A stretch of DNA of 63,079 nt from JAFDWI01 sp964544305. Lineage in GTDB: Bacteria; Actinomycetota; Acidimicrobiia; Acidimicrobiales; Iamiaceae. The stretch is taken from the NCBI GenBank assembly GCA_964544305.1, contig CAZJAZ010000009.1:1-63079 (forward strand), read 5' to 3'. This document shows positions 33,584-41,897 of this stretch, in pieces (position 1 is the stretch's first letter; each line of letters starts with the position of its first letter). A program made the translations under genes and the position numbers. A model generated the notes under the pieces. That model was not told where the DNA came from and searched no databases. It saw nothing but the letters and a program-made list of their open reading frames with translations.

Positions 33584-34662
33584 TAGCGGGCCAACCGATC
33601 CAAAGTGGCGGTGGCGTCACCAATGATCCGGTTGATCAACTCGGCCACGGTTGGGAGTTCGTCAATGACGCCAACGTTTTGTCCGGTGGGGAGCACACCA
33701 ACGTCCGGGTTGCCATCAACCAGTGCGGCTTTGATCCACATGGGTGCGTTTGCCGCCATGGCGAGTTGTGACCATGTGAGGTCTTGGTTTTTGCGCATCG
33801 CGAGGCCTTCTTTGGCCAGATCAGTGAGCGACGTTCCGGTTTCTTTCCGGAATGCCAGCGCATTGCGCAGGGCTTTGGGCAACTTCGTGACCGTGGATGC
33901 TTTTTCGAGGCCGTCCACCAAATCGGTTCGAATCACCCGCTGTGGGGCGCCATCAAGAGCGGTGGTGACCACCGTTCCGGTAACCGGCGTGGCGAGATAC
34001 TGCTGCTTCACCGCGTCAGGCACGCGGCTTTCTTGGGTGAGAAGAAAGCGGGTTCCCATGGCGATACCGTGTGCTCCCCAAGCGAGCGCCGCGACCAATC
34101 CAGCCCCAGAGTGAAAGCCACCGGCCCCGACGACTGGAATCTCGCTCCCGACCGCGTCTACAACATCAGGCAGCAAGAGTGACGTCGGCACCGGCCCGGT
34201 GTGTCCCCCACCTTCCCCGCCCTGGGCGATAACCGCATCAACCCCAAACCCAAGCATCTTTTCAGCGTGGCGACGCGCCCCAACGGTGGGCATGGCGTAG
34301 ACACCCGAGTCGTGCAGCTTGGCAATCGTGTCTTTCGTTGGCGCCCCCGCGAAACTGACAAGTTTCACGCCAGCTTTGGTGACCGCTTCGATGCGTGCAT
34401 CAAGGTCAGGCTGGTCGGGTCGAAAGTTCACCCCAAAGGGTGCGTCGGTTTGTTCTCGCACCTTGGCAATGGCGGCGACCATTTCGTCGTAGGTCATAGT
34501 GACCGCCGCCAAAATGCCGAAGCCTCCGGCCGCGCTCGTTGCTGCGGTGAGGTGCGCCCCTGAGACCCATCCCATACCGGTTTGGATGATCGGATAGCGC
34601 ACGCCGAGCAATTCGGTGAGGCGGGTTGCGAGGGCGGGATGTGGAAGGGTTTGCGTCGTCAT
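33583..34662 (-). CDS. ipdC: IpdC-like flavin oxidoreductase (2-nitropropane dioxygenase fold)
   Basis: A 359-residue FMN protein of the nitronate monooxygenase/NPD fold. It reads like mycobacterial IpdC as recalled: RYPIIQTGMGWVSGAHL, PFGVNFRPD, VIAQGGEGGGHTGPVPT, VVGAGGFHSGAGL, MGTRFLLTQESRVPD. In that organism IpdC oxidises a 5-hydroxy C/D-ring CoA intermediate before ring opening. ATG 34662 is preferred; an ATG 24 bases further up lies beyond the operator palindrome (34668-34682), and the longer frame from 34815 looks non-coding. It is first in an operon with two dehydrogenase genes. Confidence 0.92.
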   Translation of the reverse strand: MTTQTLPHPALATRLTELLGVRYPIIQTGMGWVSGAHLTAATSAAGGFGILAAVTMTYDEMVAAIAKVREQTDAPFGVNFRPDQPDLDARIEAVTKAGVKLVSFAGAPTKDTIAKLHDSGVYAMPTVGARRHAEKMLGFGVDAVIAQGGEGGGHTGPVPTSLLLPDVVDAVGSEIPVVGAGGFHSGAGLVAALAWGAHGIAMGTRFLLTQESRVPDAVKQQYLATPVTGTVVTTALDGAPQRVIRTDLVDGLEKASTVTKLPKALRNALAFRKETGTSLTDLAKEGLAMRKNQDLTWSQLAMAANAPMWIKAALVDGNPDVGVLPTGQNVGVIDELPTVAELINRIIGDATATLDRLAR

Positions 34663-34667
34663 CAAAT

Positions 34668-34682
34668 CTGATGGTCCGTCAG
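34668..34682. promoter_or_regulatory. Palindromic operator, copy 5 (CTGAT-GGTCC-GTCAG)
   Basis: Arms CTGAT/GTCAG around a GGTCC centre, within the wider symmetry TCTGA...TCAGA. It ends only six bases before the ipdC ATG, which leaves no room for a separate ribosome-binding site and suggests a leaderless or very short leader. Confidence 0.72.
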
Positions 34683-34840
34683 ACATCGGGTTAACCCTAC
34701 GGGTTTGTGCAGTCGTTGACCGCAACGAGGTGCCCGACAGTTGATGCGGTATCGAAGGGAATATCCGGTAGGATGGTGGGCGCAAGAGTTTGACGTCACC
34801 GTTTTCGAACGGCACGGGCGCAAATTCTGGTTCGCCACCC

Positions 34841-34866
34841 GCGCGCGGTACGACTGGTACGCGCGC
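34841..34866 (+). promoter_or_regulatory. GC-rich hairpin in the 5' leader of the small charged protein gene
   Basis: GCGCGC-G-GTAC pairs with GTACGCGCGC (one bulged G) around the loop GACTG. It lies 30 bases before the ATG at 34896 and 17 before its CAGGAGG ribosome-binding site (34883-34889). It could slow or regulate translation; it matches no riboswitch I recognise. Confidence 0.35.
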
Positions 34867-34895
34867 AACCGGATCAGCGACGCAGGAGGTCGATC

Positions 34896-35156
34896 ATGGG
34901 TAATTCGCGCAGCACATTCGCAAAAAACGAGCGAGACCGCAACAAGAAAGCCCGTAAAGCGGCCAAGATTGAAAAGCGCCTCACCAAAGATGACGAAGAA
35001 GGTGACGACGAAACCACCCAGTTTGTCGGGGCTGAAGCGCAAGAAGTCATCATTGAGAAGCTCCGTAAGTTGCACGAAGATTACGAGAACGAACAAATCG
35101 ACGATGAAGAGTTCGAAGACGCCAAAGCCGAATTGCTCGCCAAATTGACGATGTAG
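34896..35156 (+). CDS. Small highly charged protein of unknown function
   Basis: An 86-residue protein with a basic N-terminal half (KNERDRNKKARKAAKIEKR) and an acidic C-terminal half (EDYENEQIDDEEFEDAKAELL), probably helical. The C-terminal LHEDYENEQIDDEEFEDAKAELL resembles SHOCT-like endings. A strong AGGAGG lies seven bases before the ATG. It is the only plus-strand gene among the ipd genes and is convergent with ipdB. Role unknown; nucleic-acid or protein binding is possible. Confidence 0.75.
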   Translation: MGNSRSTFAKNERDRNKKARKAAKIEKRLTKDDEEGDDETTQFVGAEAQEVIIEKLRKLHEDYENEQIDDEEFEDAKAELLAKLTM

Positions 35157-35187
35157 TTGAACGCCGTGGTGATACGGCTCGGGCTAT

Positions 35188-35958
35188 CTAGACATCAGGA
35201 ACTTCGCGAAAGCGGCGACCTTCGGGGTCAATAATTTCATCGAGAATCGTCAATTCTTCCTCGGTGGGTAGGCGCGTAACCGGCACCTCATCGTCAACAA
35301 CAAGATCGAATCCGGTTGCTTCAACGACTTCCCCGACGGTCACCCCGGGGTGCACTGACGCAAGGCGCATCCGATGATCCGGTGTCGCGAAATCCATGAC
35401 ACAAAGGTCGCTGATCACTCGTCGAATTTCATGGAATCGGGAAGACTCCGGCCCTAAAGCAGCCGCTCGGTCGTATCCCACGCCGCACACCACATCGACG
35501 TTCTCGGTGAACGTCTTGGCGTTATGTTTGGGCACCCAGTAACTCGTGGTATGGCTGATCGTGTTGCTTGGGCCACCGCGAAAACCCAGCAATTGAACTT
35601 TGGGTTGGGCCGCAGTACCACCGATTGCTGAAAAATTCATGTTTGCATACTTGTCAATTTGCACCGGCGACATCATCACGTGACGACGCCCGCTCCACAC
35701 GATGTCAAACATGCGCCGATACGGATTCCAGGTCTCGATGACCTTGTCGTCACCCCATCCGTACGCGACATCATTCGCGATCAGCGTCGCCTCAGAATCG
35801 GTCATCATGAGTTCCGGCTCGAACGTGGCCCGAGCCAATCGTCCGCCAATCATCGGCGTCACGCCAATGGGGTTTGCCAGTATTTCGCCGTCACCACGGA
35901 ACGTTTCAGCAATTGCAATAGCACACACGTTTGCTCGCCGGATTGCTTCATTGGTCAT
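35188..35958 (-). CDS. ipdB: IpdB-like subunit of the steroid ring C hydrolase
   Basis: A 256-residue protein of the family I CoA-transferase beta fold. As recalled it matches IpdB (ANPIGVTPMIGGRLARATFEPEL, GRRHVMMSPVQIDKYANMNFSAIG). IpdA and IpdB form the hydrolase that opens ring C of the steroid-derived CoA intermediate COCHEA-CoA in the cytosol. Its start overlaps the ipdA stop by four bases, as expected for an obligate complex. It is the last gene of the echA20-ipdA-ipdB operon and ends 31 bases from the convergent small protein. Confidence 0.94.
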   Translation of the reverse strand: MTNEAIRRANVCAIAIAETFRGDGEILANPIGVTPMIGGRLARATFEPELMMTDSEATLIANDVAYGWGDDKVIETWNPYRRMFDIVWSGRRHVMMSPVQIDKYANMNFSAIGGTAAQPKVQLLGFRGGPSNTISHTTSYWVPKHNAKTFTENVDVVCGVGYDRAAALGPESSRFHEIRRVISDLCVMDFATPDHRMRLASVHPGVTVGEVVEATGFDLVVDDEVPVTRLPTEEELTILDEIIDPEGRRFREVPDV

Positions 35959-36827
35959 TGGTTCGCCACCTTGGCTTGATAGGTCTTCTCATCAGAAATG
36001 TTCAGCCACTCGGCACGGTACGCTTCGAAGGCTTCCGGGGTTTTGGCAGATGCGACGTACGCTGCCAGCGCCGCATCGTCGACTCCGTAGTCGGGGTGAC
36101 ATGACGTTGGATGCGCGCCGTTGGGGGCTTCGATTACGCCGTCAACCATCATTCGATTGACCCGCAAACGATGGACACAGCCGGCATCGGCGGCCAACTG
36201 CTCGGTCGGAACAATGCGTTCGACAGAGACGAAACGCCCGCCGGTGGGAGCAGCTTCAAGCATGAGGTCATCGAAGTACTGATCCGGCCCGGTGAATGCC
36301 GCATTGCCTCGCTCGTCACCAAGGTTGTAATGCACAAGGGCAGCATCAAGCTCAAATGCGGGCACCGCAACAAGTTCTTCGTGGGTGCCCGACGCTCCGG
36401 GAAACGGCGACGTTACCGTGCCAAGACGCGGATTGTGGGCGGCGACGTCGGTCCCAAGCCCAACCCGAGTGGGCAAGAATGGGACGCGCCAGGCAGCGGC
36501 TTGCAACCCCAGCAAGAATTGGCCTTCGTCGTATTCTTCAGCGGCCACCGCGCCGGTTTGGCGTGCGGCTCGAAAATGGGGTTCGAGGGGGATGTCGTCA
36601 AGCGACACGAACGCGTACACGACCTTTGTAACTTTCCCGGTTGCGCACAACTGTCCAACGTCGGGCCCGCCAAATGAGACAACGGTCAGATTGTCGACGT
36701 CTGAGCGGATCAATGCGCGAATCAGTGACATGGGTTTGCGTCGCGCACCCCAGCCTCCAATTCCGATTGTCATGCCGGATCGAAGATTGGCGACCGCTTC
36801 GTCGGCGGTCATGCGTTTGTCAGCCAT
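35955..36827 (-). CDS. ipdA: IpdA-like subunit of the steroid ring C hydrolase
   Basis: A 290-residue family I CoA-transferase alpha-type protein, close to recalled IpdA: MTIGIGGWGARRKPMSLIRALIRSD, VSFGGPDVGQLCATGKV, LVHYNLGDERGNAAFTGPD and FDDLMLEAA. The pair with IpdB hydrolyses a carbon-carbon bond in ring C rather than transferring CoA. ATG 36827 (MADKRMTA) is chosen; the frame runs to 36887 but overlaps echA20. Five bases separate it from echA20. Expression probably depends on the operator upstream of echA20. Confidence 0.94.
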   Translation of the reverse strand: MADKRMTADEAVANLRSGMTIGIGGWGARRKPMSLIRALIRSDVDNLTVVSFGGPDVGQLCATGKVTKVVYAFVSLDDIPLEPHFRAARQTGAVAAEEYDEGQFLLGLQAAAWRVPFLPTRVGLGTDVAAHNPRLGTVTSPFPGASGTHEELVAVPAFELDAALVHYNLGDERGNAAFTGPDQYFDDLMLEAAPTGGRFVSVERIVPTEQLAADAGCVHRLRVNRMMVDGVIEAPNGAHPTSCHPDYGVDDAALAAYVASAKTPEAFEAYRAEWLNISDEKTYQAKVANQ

Positions 36828-36831
36828 GTGT

Positions 36832-37605
36832 TCAGCGCTCCTTGTCTGAAAAGTCGGCGTTTTCACCGGTCGCAACGAACGCGTCACGGGCCTCGTCGGC
36901 TACGCCGGTTAGGTTCAACTCGAAGGTAAATCCTTGTTCGAAGCGGTAGCTGCGTTTGACATCCCACAGGTCGATGCCATTGAGTGACTCTTTGGCGGCC
37001 CGAATCACCACCGGACTTTTCGCTGCGATCTGGCGTGCTACTTCAAGTGCTGCATCACGGAGTTCTTCGGGCTGTACGACTTTGAGCACCGAACCAAACT
37101 CAGCCAACTCATAGGCCGATGCGGTCGCCGACGTATAGACCATGGCCCGCATTTTGTGTTGTGGCACTAACCGGCTCAAATGCGTTGCTGCGCCAAGCGC
37201 CCCGCGGTCAACTTCAGGCAAGCCAAACGTGGCATCTGATGCGGCAATGATCACGTCGGCATTGCCGACCAGCCCGATTCCGCCACCGAGGCAAAAGCCA
37301 TTCACCGCGGCAATAACGGGAACTGGACATTCATAGATTGCAGCAAATGCCGCGAAACAACCTTTGTTGGCACCGATGAGCGCTTCGAAACCTTGCGTGG
37401 CTTGCATTTCTTTGATGTCAACACCGGCGTTGAAACCTCGGCCTTCGGCTCGGAGCACGACAACTCGTGTGGCGCGATCTGCGCCAAGTCTTGTGATGAT
37501 GTCGGCAAGTTCAAACCAGCCTGCGACGGTCAACGCATTGACCGGTGGGTTGTTCATGACAACTTCGGCGATGCCGCTCGCATCGGATGTGGCGGTGATT
37601 CCCAT
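36832..37605 (-). CDS. echA20: EchA20-like ring D hydrolase (crotonase fold)
   Basis: A 257-residue crotonase closely resembling recalled M. tuberculosis EchA20: LRAEGRGFNAGVDIKEMQ, KGCFAAFAAIYECPVPVIAA, FGLPEVDRGALGAATHLSR, EQGFTFELNLTGVADE. The Glu found in hydratases at GGGxE is replaced (GGGIGLVG), as in EchA20, which hydrolyses ring D of the steroid CoA ester instead of hydrating it. The ipdAB genes follow directly. An operator copy is 26 bases upstream. Confidence 0.93.
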   Translation of the reverse strand: MGITATSDASGIAEVVMNNPPVNALTVAGWFELADIITRLGADRATRVVVLRAEGRGFNAGVDIKEMQATQGFEALIGANKGCFAAFAAIYECPVPVIAAVNGFCLGGGIGLVGNADVIIAASDATFGLPEVDRGALGAATHLSRLVPQHKMRAMVYTSATASAYELAEFGSVLKVVQPEELRDAALEVARQIAAKSPVVIRAAKESLNGIDLWDVKRSYRFEQGFTFELNLTGVADEARDAFVATGENADFSDKER

Positions 37606-37630
37606 GGTTTCCTCGCACGTTTCGCGGTTT

Positions 37631-37645
37631 CTGACGATGCGTCAG
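37631..37645. promoter_or_regulatory. Palindromic operator, copy 6 (CTGAC-GATGC-GTCAG)
   Basis: Perfect CTGAC/GTCAG arms in the 53-bp gap between the SDR stop (37659) and the echA20 start (37605), 26 bases from the latter. It implies that echA20-ipdA-ipdB have their own promoter even though the SDR lies in the same direction. Confidence 0.75.
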
Positions 37646-37658
37646 AATCTAGTGCCGA

Positions 37659-38432
37659 CTAGTGCACTTCGTTGAAGGCGAGCTTTTCTCCCCCACCGTG
37701 GACGACCAGATTTGCTCCTGAAATAAACGACGCGAGCGGCGAAGCCAGAAACGCGACGGCGTCACCAATGTCGCTCGGTTCGGCGACCCGGCCCATCGGA
37801 ACGGTTGCCGAAACGGCCGCAGCCCCCTCGGTTCCTCCGTAATACTCCTCAAAAACTTCGGTTCGCACCATGCCCGCCGAGACACTGTTCACCCGGACTT
37901 TGGGTGCCCACTCCATCGCCAGCGACGTGGTCAGATTGACCAGGCCTGCTTTGGCCGCGCCGTATGCGGCACTTCCCGGCGAGGGTCGCATACCCGACAG
38001 ACTCGTGACGTTCACGATCGAGCCCCCGGATTCTTGTGTGGCCATGTGGGCGTGAGCGGTGGTTGCGACATGCAAGGCCGACAGCAGGTTGAGTCGAACG
38101 ATCGATTCGCTAAAGCGGGCGCTTGCCTCAGCGGCGGGCACAACCGGCGTGCCCCCTGCATTGTTCACCACGATGTCAATTGACCCAAACGTCGTAACGA
38201 TCATTGCGATGAGTTGTTCGACCGCCTCCGCGTCACGCACATCGCACGCAGCAAATGGTTCGGCCGCCTTTGAGCCATCGGTTGAATGGGGAAGTTCGCT
38301 TGGCGCGTTGCGCCCGCAAATCACCACGCGGGCACCCGCGTCAAGCAGGCGAGTGGTGATCCCCCGACCGACACCTTTCGCACCGCCGGTGACGAGCGCG
38401 ATGGTGTTCGACAGGTCAATAGCAATACTCAT
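37659..38432 (-). CDS. Short-chain dehydrogenase, Rv3549c-like
   Basis: A 257-residue SDR: TGGAKGVGRGITTRL, NNAGGTPVVPAAEASARF, NVTSLSGMRPSPGSAAYGAAKAG with catalytic Ser/Tyr/Lys, and a C-terminal SGANLVVHGGGEK. As recalled it resembles Rv3549c, next to echA20 in mycobacteria, and the neighbourhood here is the same. ATG 38432 is chosen; the frame is open further to 38735, inside the ABC ATPase gene. It starts 50 bases after that ATPase stop, so it may be co-transcribed with the transporter. Confidence 0.88.
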   Translation of the reverse strand: MSIAIDLSNTIALVTGGAKGVGRGITTRLLDAGARVVICGRNAPSELPHSTDGSKAAEPFAACDVRDAEAVEQLIAMIVTTFGSIDIVVNNAGGTPVVPAAEASARFSESIVRLNLLSALHVATTAHAHMATQESGGSIVNVTSLSGMRPSPGSAAYGAAKAGLVNLTTSLAMEWAPKVRVNSVSAGMVRTEVFEEYYGGTEGAAAVSATVPMGRVAEPSDIGDAVAFLASPLASFISGANLVVHGGGEKLAFNEVH

Positions 38433-38481
38433 AGTGCAGGCACCGTTGCATTTCGTGCCAAGTTCCACAAATCGAGGCTGC

Positions 38482-39837
38482 TCATTTTTCATCACCTGAA
38501 GTTGCGGCAACCAAGTTGTCTTCTTCGTGGGTGAGGAGGAACTCGCCGTCGTCCGCGTCATAGTCGAATAATTCGCCGTACCGTCCCCAGTCGATTGCGA
38601 TGTCAAGTTGTGCTTGCGCAGCATCCGCGGGGAAACCCCGCCGCAGCAGATCGAGAAAGAAGTCGTCTCGTAGTTTGCCGTCGTCGCTGCGTTGCAAGGC
38701 CCGTACGATTGTTCCCACCATTGGGGCGCGGTCAACCGCGAGCGACGCGAAGAGTTGTTTGCGCACTTGGATGTCGCCGGTGAACCATTCGCGGCCCACG
38801 TCGGTCAAAGATACGTCGGCATCCGCGACGCTGAGCAGTCCGAGCATCGTGCCAGCGTCGACGAGGGGCAACAGGTCATCGACTTCAAATGCCAACTCAT
38901 CGGCGAGTTCTGGCAGGTCCGCGACTCCGTCGTGCGAATAGACAAGTTCGGTAAGACCGGCCAGCCCACCCACGGTTACCGCAGGGAGGGGATGAGTGAG
39001 CGGCCCAGAAGTCGCCCGTCCAGGCGCTTGCGCGCTTTCTTCTCGGCCGGTGAGAATCCCATAGAGCCGATCAACAAGCGATTCAAAGGTAACCGAACGT
39101 CGGTCACGTGGGCGTGCAAGTCCAACGTGGACTTCGGCAATGAGATGTCCGGGGTTCGATCCCATCACGAGCACGCGATCGGCCAGCAGCACCGCTTCGT
39201 CAATGTTGTGGGTGACGATACAAATACAACGTGTGGGAAAATCGGGTTCGGCCCACAGATGCATGAGTTCATTGCGCAAGTTCTCTGCGGTCAACACGTC
39301 GAGCGCACTAAAGGGCTCGTCCATCAAAAGCGTGTCGGGTTGGAGTACAAGTGCCCGGGCGAAGCCGACACGTTGACGCATTCCGCCTGAGAGTTCACGG
39401 GGATATGCGGTTTCGAAACCGTCGAGGCCGATGACGTCAATTGCTTGCAGTGCTGCCTCACGCCGCTGCGAGGCTGGAACACCGCGTGCTTGCAAACCGA
39501 GTTCCACATTGGCTTGCACCGTAAGCCACGGCATCAACGCAAAACTCTGGAACACCATTGCCACACCCGGATTGGCGCCATCGAGTGGCGTCCCGCGGTA
39601 ACGCACTTCGCCCTGGGTTGGTGGAATGAGCCCCGCGATCGTGCGCAACAGTGTTGACTTGCCCGAACCGGACTTGCCAAGTAACGCCACAATCTCGCCC
39701 TCGCGCAAGGTGAGCGATACATCTTCTAACACTTTGAGGCTGGTGCCATCGGCCGAAGGGAACGACTTGTAGAGATGGTCGACTTCCATGATCGGATGCC
39801 CGACCGGGGTTGCTTCACGTTCAGATCTCGTACTCAT
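38482..39837 (-). CDS. NitT/TauT-type ABC ATPase with C-terminal AAA-associated domain
   Basis: A 451-residue protein. Residues about 15-245 are an ABC ATPase (Walker A LLGKSGSGKST, signature LSGGMRQRVGFARAL, Walker B LLMDEPFSAL) of the nitrate/sulfonate/taurine class. Residues about 290-440 are an extra alpha/beta domain like the AAA-associated C-terminal domain found in some such ATPases, probably regulatory. AAGGAGGTG precedes the ATG. The permease gene ends 13 bases upstream. No substrate-binding protein is encoded nearby. Confidence 0.9.
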   Translation of the reverse strand: MSTRSEREATPVGHPIMEVDHLYKSFPSADGTSLKVLEDVSLTLREGEIVALLGKSGSGKSTLLRTIAGLIPPTQGEVRYRGTPLDGANPGVAMVFQSFALMPWLTVQANVELGLQARGVPASQRREAALQAIDVIGLDGFETAYPRELSGGMRQRVGFARALVLQPDTLLMDEPFSALDVLTAENLRNELMHLWAEPDFPTRCICIVTHNIDEAVLLADRVLVMGSNPGHLIAEVHVGLARPRDRRSVTFESLVDRLYGILTGREESAQAPGRATSGPLTHPLPAVTVGGLAGLTELVYSHDGVADLPELADELAFEVDDLLPLVDAGTMLGLLSVADADVSLTDVGREWFTGDIQVRKQLFASLAVDRAPMVGTIVRALQRSDDGKLRDDFFLDLLRRGFPADAAQAQLDIAIDWGRYGELFDYDADDGEFLLTHEEDNLVAATSGDEK

Positions 39838-39850
39838 GACACCTCCTTGG

Positions 39851-41593
39851 TTAGCTCAGCGAATAACGGGTTTCTGCCACACGGTACAACCGTCGCCAAA
39901 ACAGACGGTTGACGCCGACGACATACAAGCTCATGACCAGAACGCCAACGAGCACCTTTCCAAACTCGCCATGCGTCGTCGCCTGAGTAATGTACGCCCC
40001 AAGACCGTGGGCAATCAGGGTGTGATTCCCATAGGACACAACTTCCGCCACGATCGACGCATTCCAGGCTCCACCCGCCGCGGTAATACCTCCGGTTACC
40101 CACGATGAGAAAATGGCGGGGCCGATGAGGTTTCGCCAGCGAAGCCAACGCGACAAACCCAAACTCAGTGACGCTTCGCGCAGGTCGTTGGGGATTGCAC
40201 TGGCCCCCGCGATCACATTGAACAAGATGTACCACTGCGCCCCGAGTGCCATGAGCACAGTGCCCCCGATGTCGAGGGAAATGCCGGTCTTGATCAACAC
40301 CAGCGTTGCCAAGGGGAACAGAAAGTTTGCGGGGAAACTCGCCAACACCTGGACAATTGGTTGGGCGAAGCGCGTCACGCGCGGATTCATTCCAATCCAC
40401 ACGCCAATTGGCACCCAAATGACCGACGCGACGATCACCAGTACGACAACCCGCACGAACGTTGCAAGGCCAAGGACGAAGGCGTGCGGAAACTGTCCGA
40501 TCCCCACGGTTTCATCAATGAACGACAACATTCGCCACAGGCCAAAAATCGCGCCCGCGCCGATGAGGACACTAAATACAAGGTCGCCCGCGCGGCGACG
40601 GTTTTCGTTGACATGAAGGCGGGCTTCGGCGAGGCCAAGAGGTCGAGCAACCACATCAAGCCCCCGACCGATTGGTCGCCCAATTCGGCCCAAGAACGTC
40701 GGCAACCCCGAGTGTCGAAGGACATCAAAAACGAGGCTGCGCTGTTCAACGGTTGCGGTCGTGTCACCACTTCGAAACCGTTCAGCCCAGGCAATAAGTG
40801 GGCGCCAAAACAACGCGTTCACGGCGACGACCATCACGATCATGACCACGATCGCCAACACCATGTAGCCGACTTGTTTGCGGGCCGCTGCCGCCGCGAC
40901 ATATGAGCCGATGCCGGGCAGTGCGTACGTGTGGTTGTTGACGCTAATGACCTCCGATGCGACAAGAAAGAACCAACCACCGCCGAAACTCATCATGGCG
41001 TTCCACACGAGCGGGATCATGCCGCTCGGTACATCAAGTTTCCAGAAGCGCTGCCATTTTGTGAGGCGTAAAATGCGAGCAGCTTCATCAAGCTCGCGCG
41101 GCTGTGTCGTGAGCGACTCGTAAAACGCGAACGTCATGTTCCAGACCTGCGACGTGAATATGGCGAAGACACTGGCGCATTCGAGGCCAAGCATGGTGTT
41201 CGGGAAAAGCGTCAACCACATGGTGAGCGTGATCGACAAGAACCCAAGCACAGGCACCGACTGCAAGATGTCAAGGACTGGAATGAGCACTTTGCCCGCG
41301 CGACGCGACCGTGCGGCGGCGGTCGCATAGACGAACGTGAAGGCCACCGAAACGCCAAGCGCCGCAAACATCCGAGCGAGCGAACGCATCGCCACATAGG
41401 GCAACGTCGTTGGATTCGTAGAAACGGTTGTTGCCGCATGCGCTGGGTCAAACGGAGCGTTGACCCCGTGAGCAACACGCACGAGAAGCCATAAGCACAC
41501 CGCAACCGTGCCAATAACGAGCGCGTCAGCAGCAAGGCGTGACCGCGACTGCAACGTCGCGTCGTGACCCACGTAGGGGCGCCATACGTTCAT
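39851..41593 (-). CDS. Fused two-domain NitT/TauT-type ABC permease
   Basis: A 580-residue protein that holds two consecutive permease units, each with about six helices and an EAA-like loop (first LDEAARILRLTKWQRFWKL, second LREASLSLGLSRWLRWRNL). Two fused halves form the entire transmembrane pore. ATG 41593 is supported by the very strong GAGGAGGTG just upstream. It is preceded by a 34-residue ORF with a similar ribosome-binding site. The import substrate is unknown; the absence of a binding protein and the link to a steroid SDR are unusual. Confidence 0.9.
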   Translation of the reverse strand: MNVWRPYVGHDATLQSRSRLAADALVIGTVAVCLWLLVRVAHGVNAPFDPAHAATTVSTNPTTLPYVAMRSLARMFAALGVSVAFTFVYATAAARSRRAGKVLIPVLDILQSVPVLGFLSITLTMWLTLFPNTMLGLECASVFAIFTSQVWNMTFAFYESLTTQPRELDEAARILRLTKWQRFWKLDVPSGMIPLVWNAMMSFGGGWFFLVASEVISVNNHTYALPGIGSYVAAAAARKQVGYMVLAIVVMIVMVVAVNALFWRPLIAWAERFRSGDTTATVEQRSLVFDVLRHSGLPTFLGRIGRPIGRGLDVVARPLGLAEARLHVNENRRRAGDLVFSVLIGAGAIFGLWRMLSFIDETVGIGQFPHAFVLGLATFVRVVVLVIVASVIWVPIGVWIGMNPRVTRFAQPIVQVLASFPANFLFPLATLVLIKTGISLDIGGTVLMALGAQWYILFNVIAGASAIPNDLREASLSLGLSRWLRWRNLIGPAIFSSWVTGGITAAGGAWNASIVAEVVSYGNHTLIAHGLGAYITQATTHGEFGKVLVGVLVMSLYVVGVNRLFWRRLYRVAETRYSLS

Positions 41594-41638
41594 TTCACCT
41601 CCTCGCGGCACGTAGACAGCGCCGCGAGCAAGATACGC

Positions 41639-41743
41639 TTAACTCACGGCGACGACGGATGCATTGGCCACAACGCGCGCCAGAACCGGGCACGTGTCAT
41701 TGGCCTTGGGACTTCGATACGTATCAAGGGGATCAGCGTTCAC
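41639..41743 (-). CDS. Small ORF (34 aa) upstream of the ABC permease
   Basis: A GTG-started 34-codon frame ending in TAA, 45 bases before the permease ATG. It follows GAGGAGGTG by five bases, the same unusually strong ribosome-binding sequence that precedes the permease; the two sites share GAGGAGGTGAA in a wider match. The product would be MNADPLDTYRSPKANDTC followed by a hydrophobic Val/Ala-rich end. It was too short for standard gene lists. A leader peptide or a small membrane peptide are options; coding is inferred only from the initiation signal. Confidence 0.45.
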   Translation of the reverse strand: MNADPLDTYRSPKANDTCPVLARVVANASVVAVS

Positions 41744-41897
41744 CAGTTCACCTCCTCACGCATGTGTTCGTGGTGCGGCGATGATCGTACCGGTTCGAAC
41801 GAAGTGATGTGAACTTGCTCACAGTTTGCACGGTTTGGTTGTCGTTTGGATGTGATCCGCCCATCCTGAGGTTTCCAAACGGCCAACAAGGAGTCTC

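Noticed and set aside
34741..35148. Plus-strand frame of 135 codons overlapping the small charged protein
   Set aside because: It has no ribosome-binding site at its start, overlaps almost the whole of the better-supported 34896-35156 gene, and its second half is a low-complexity frame shadow.
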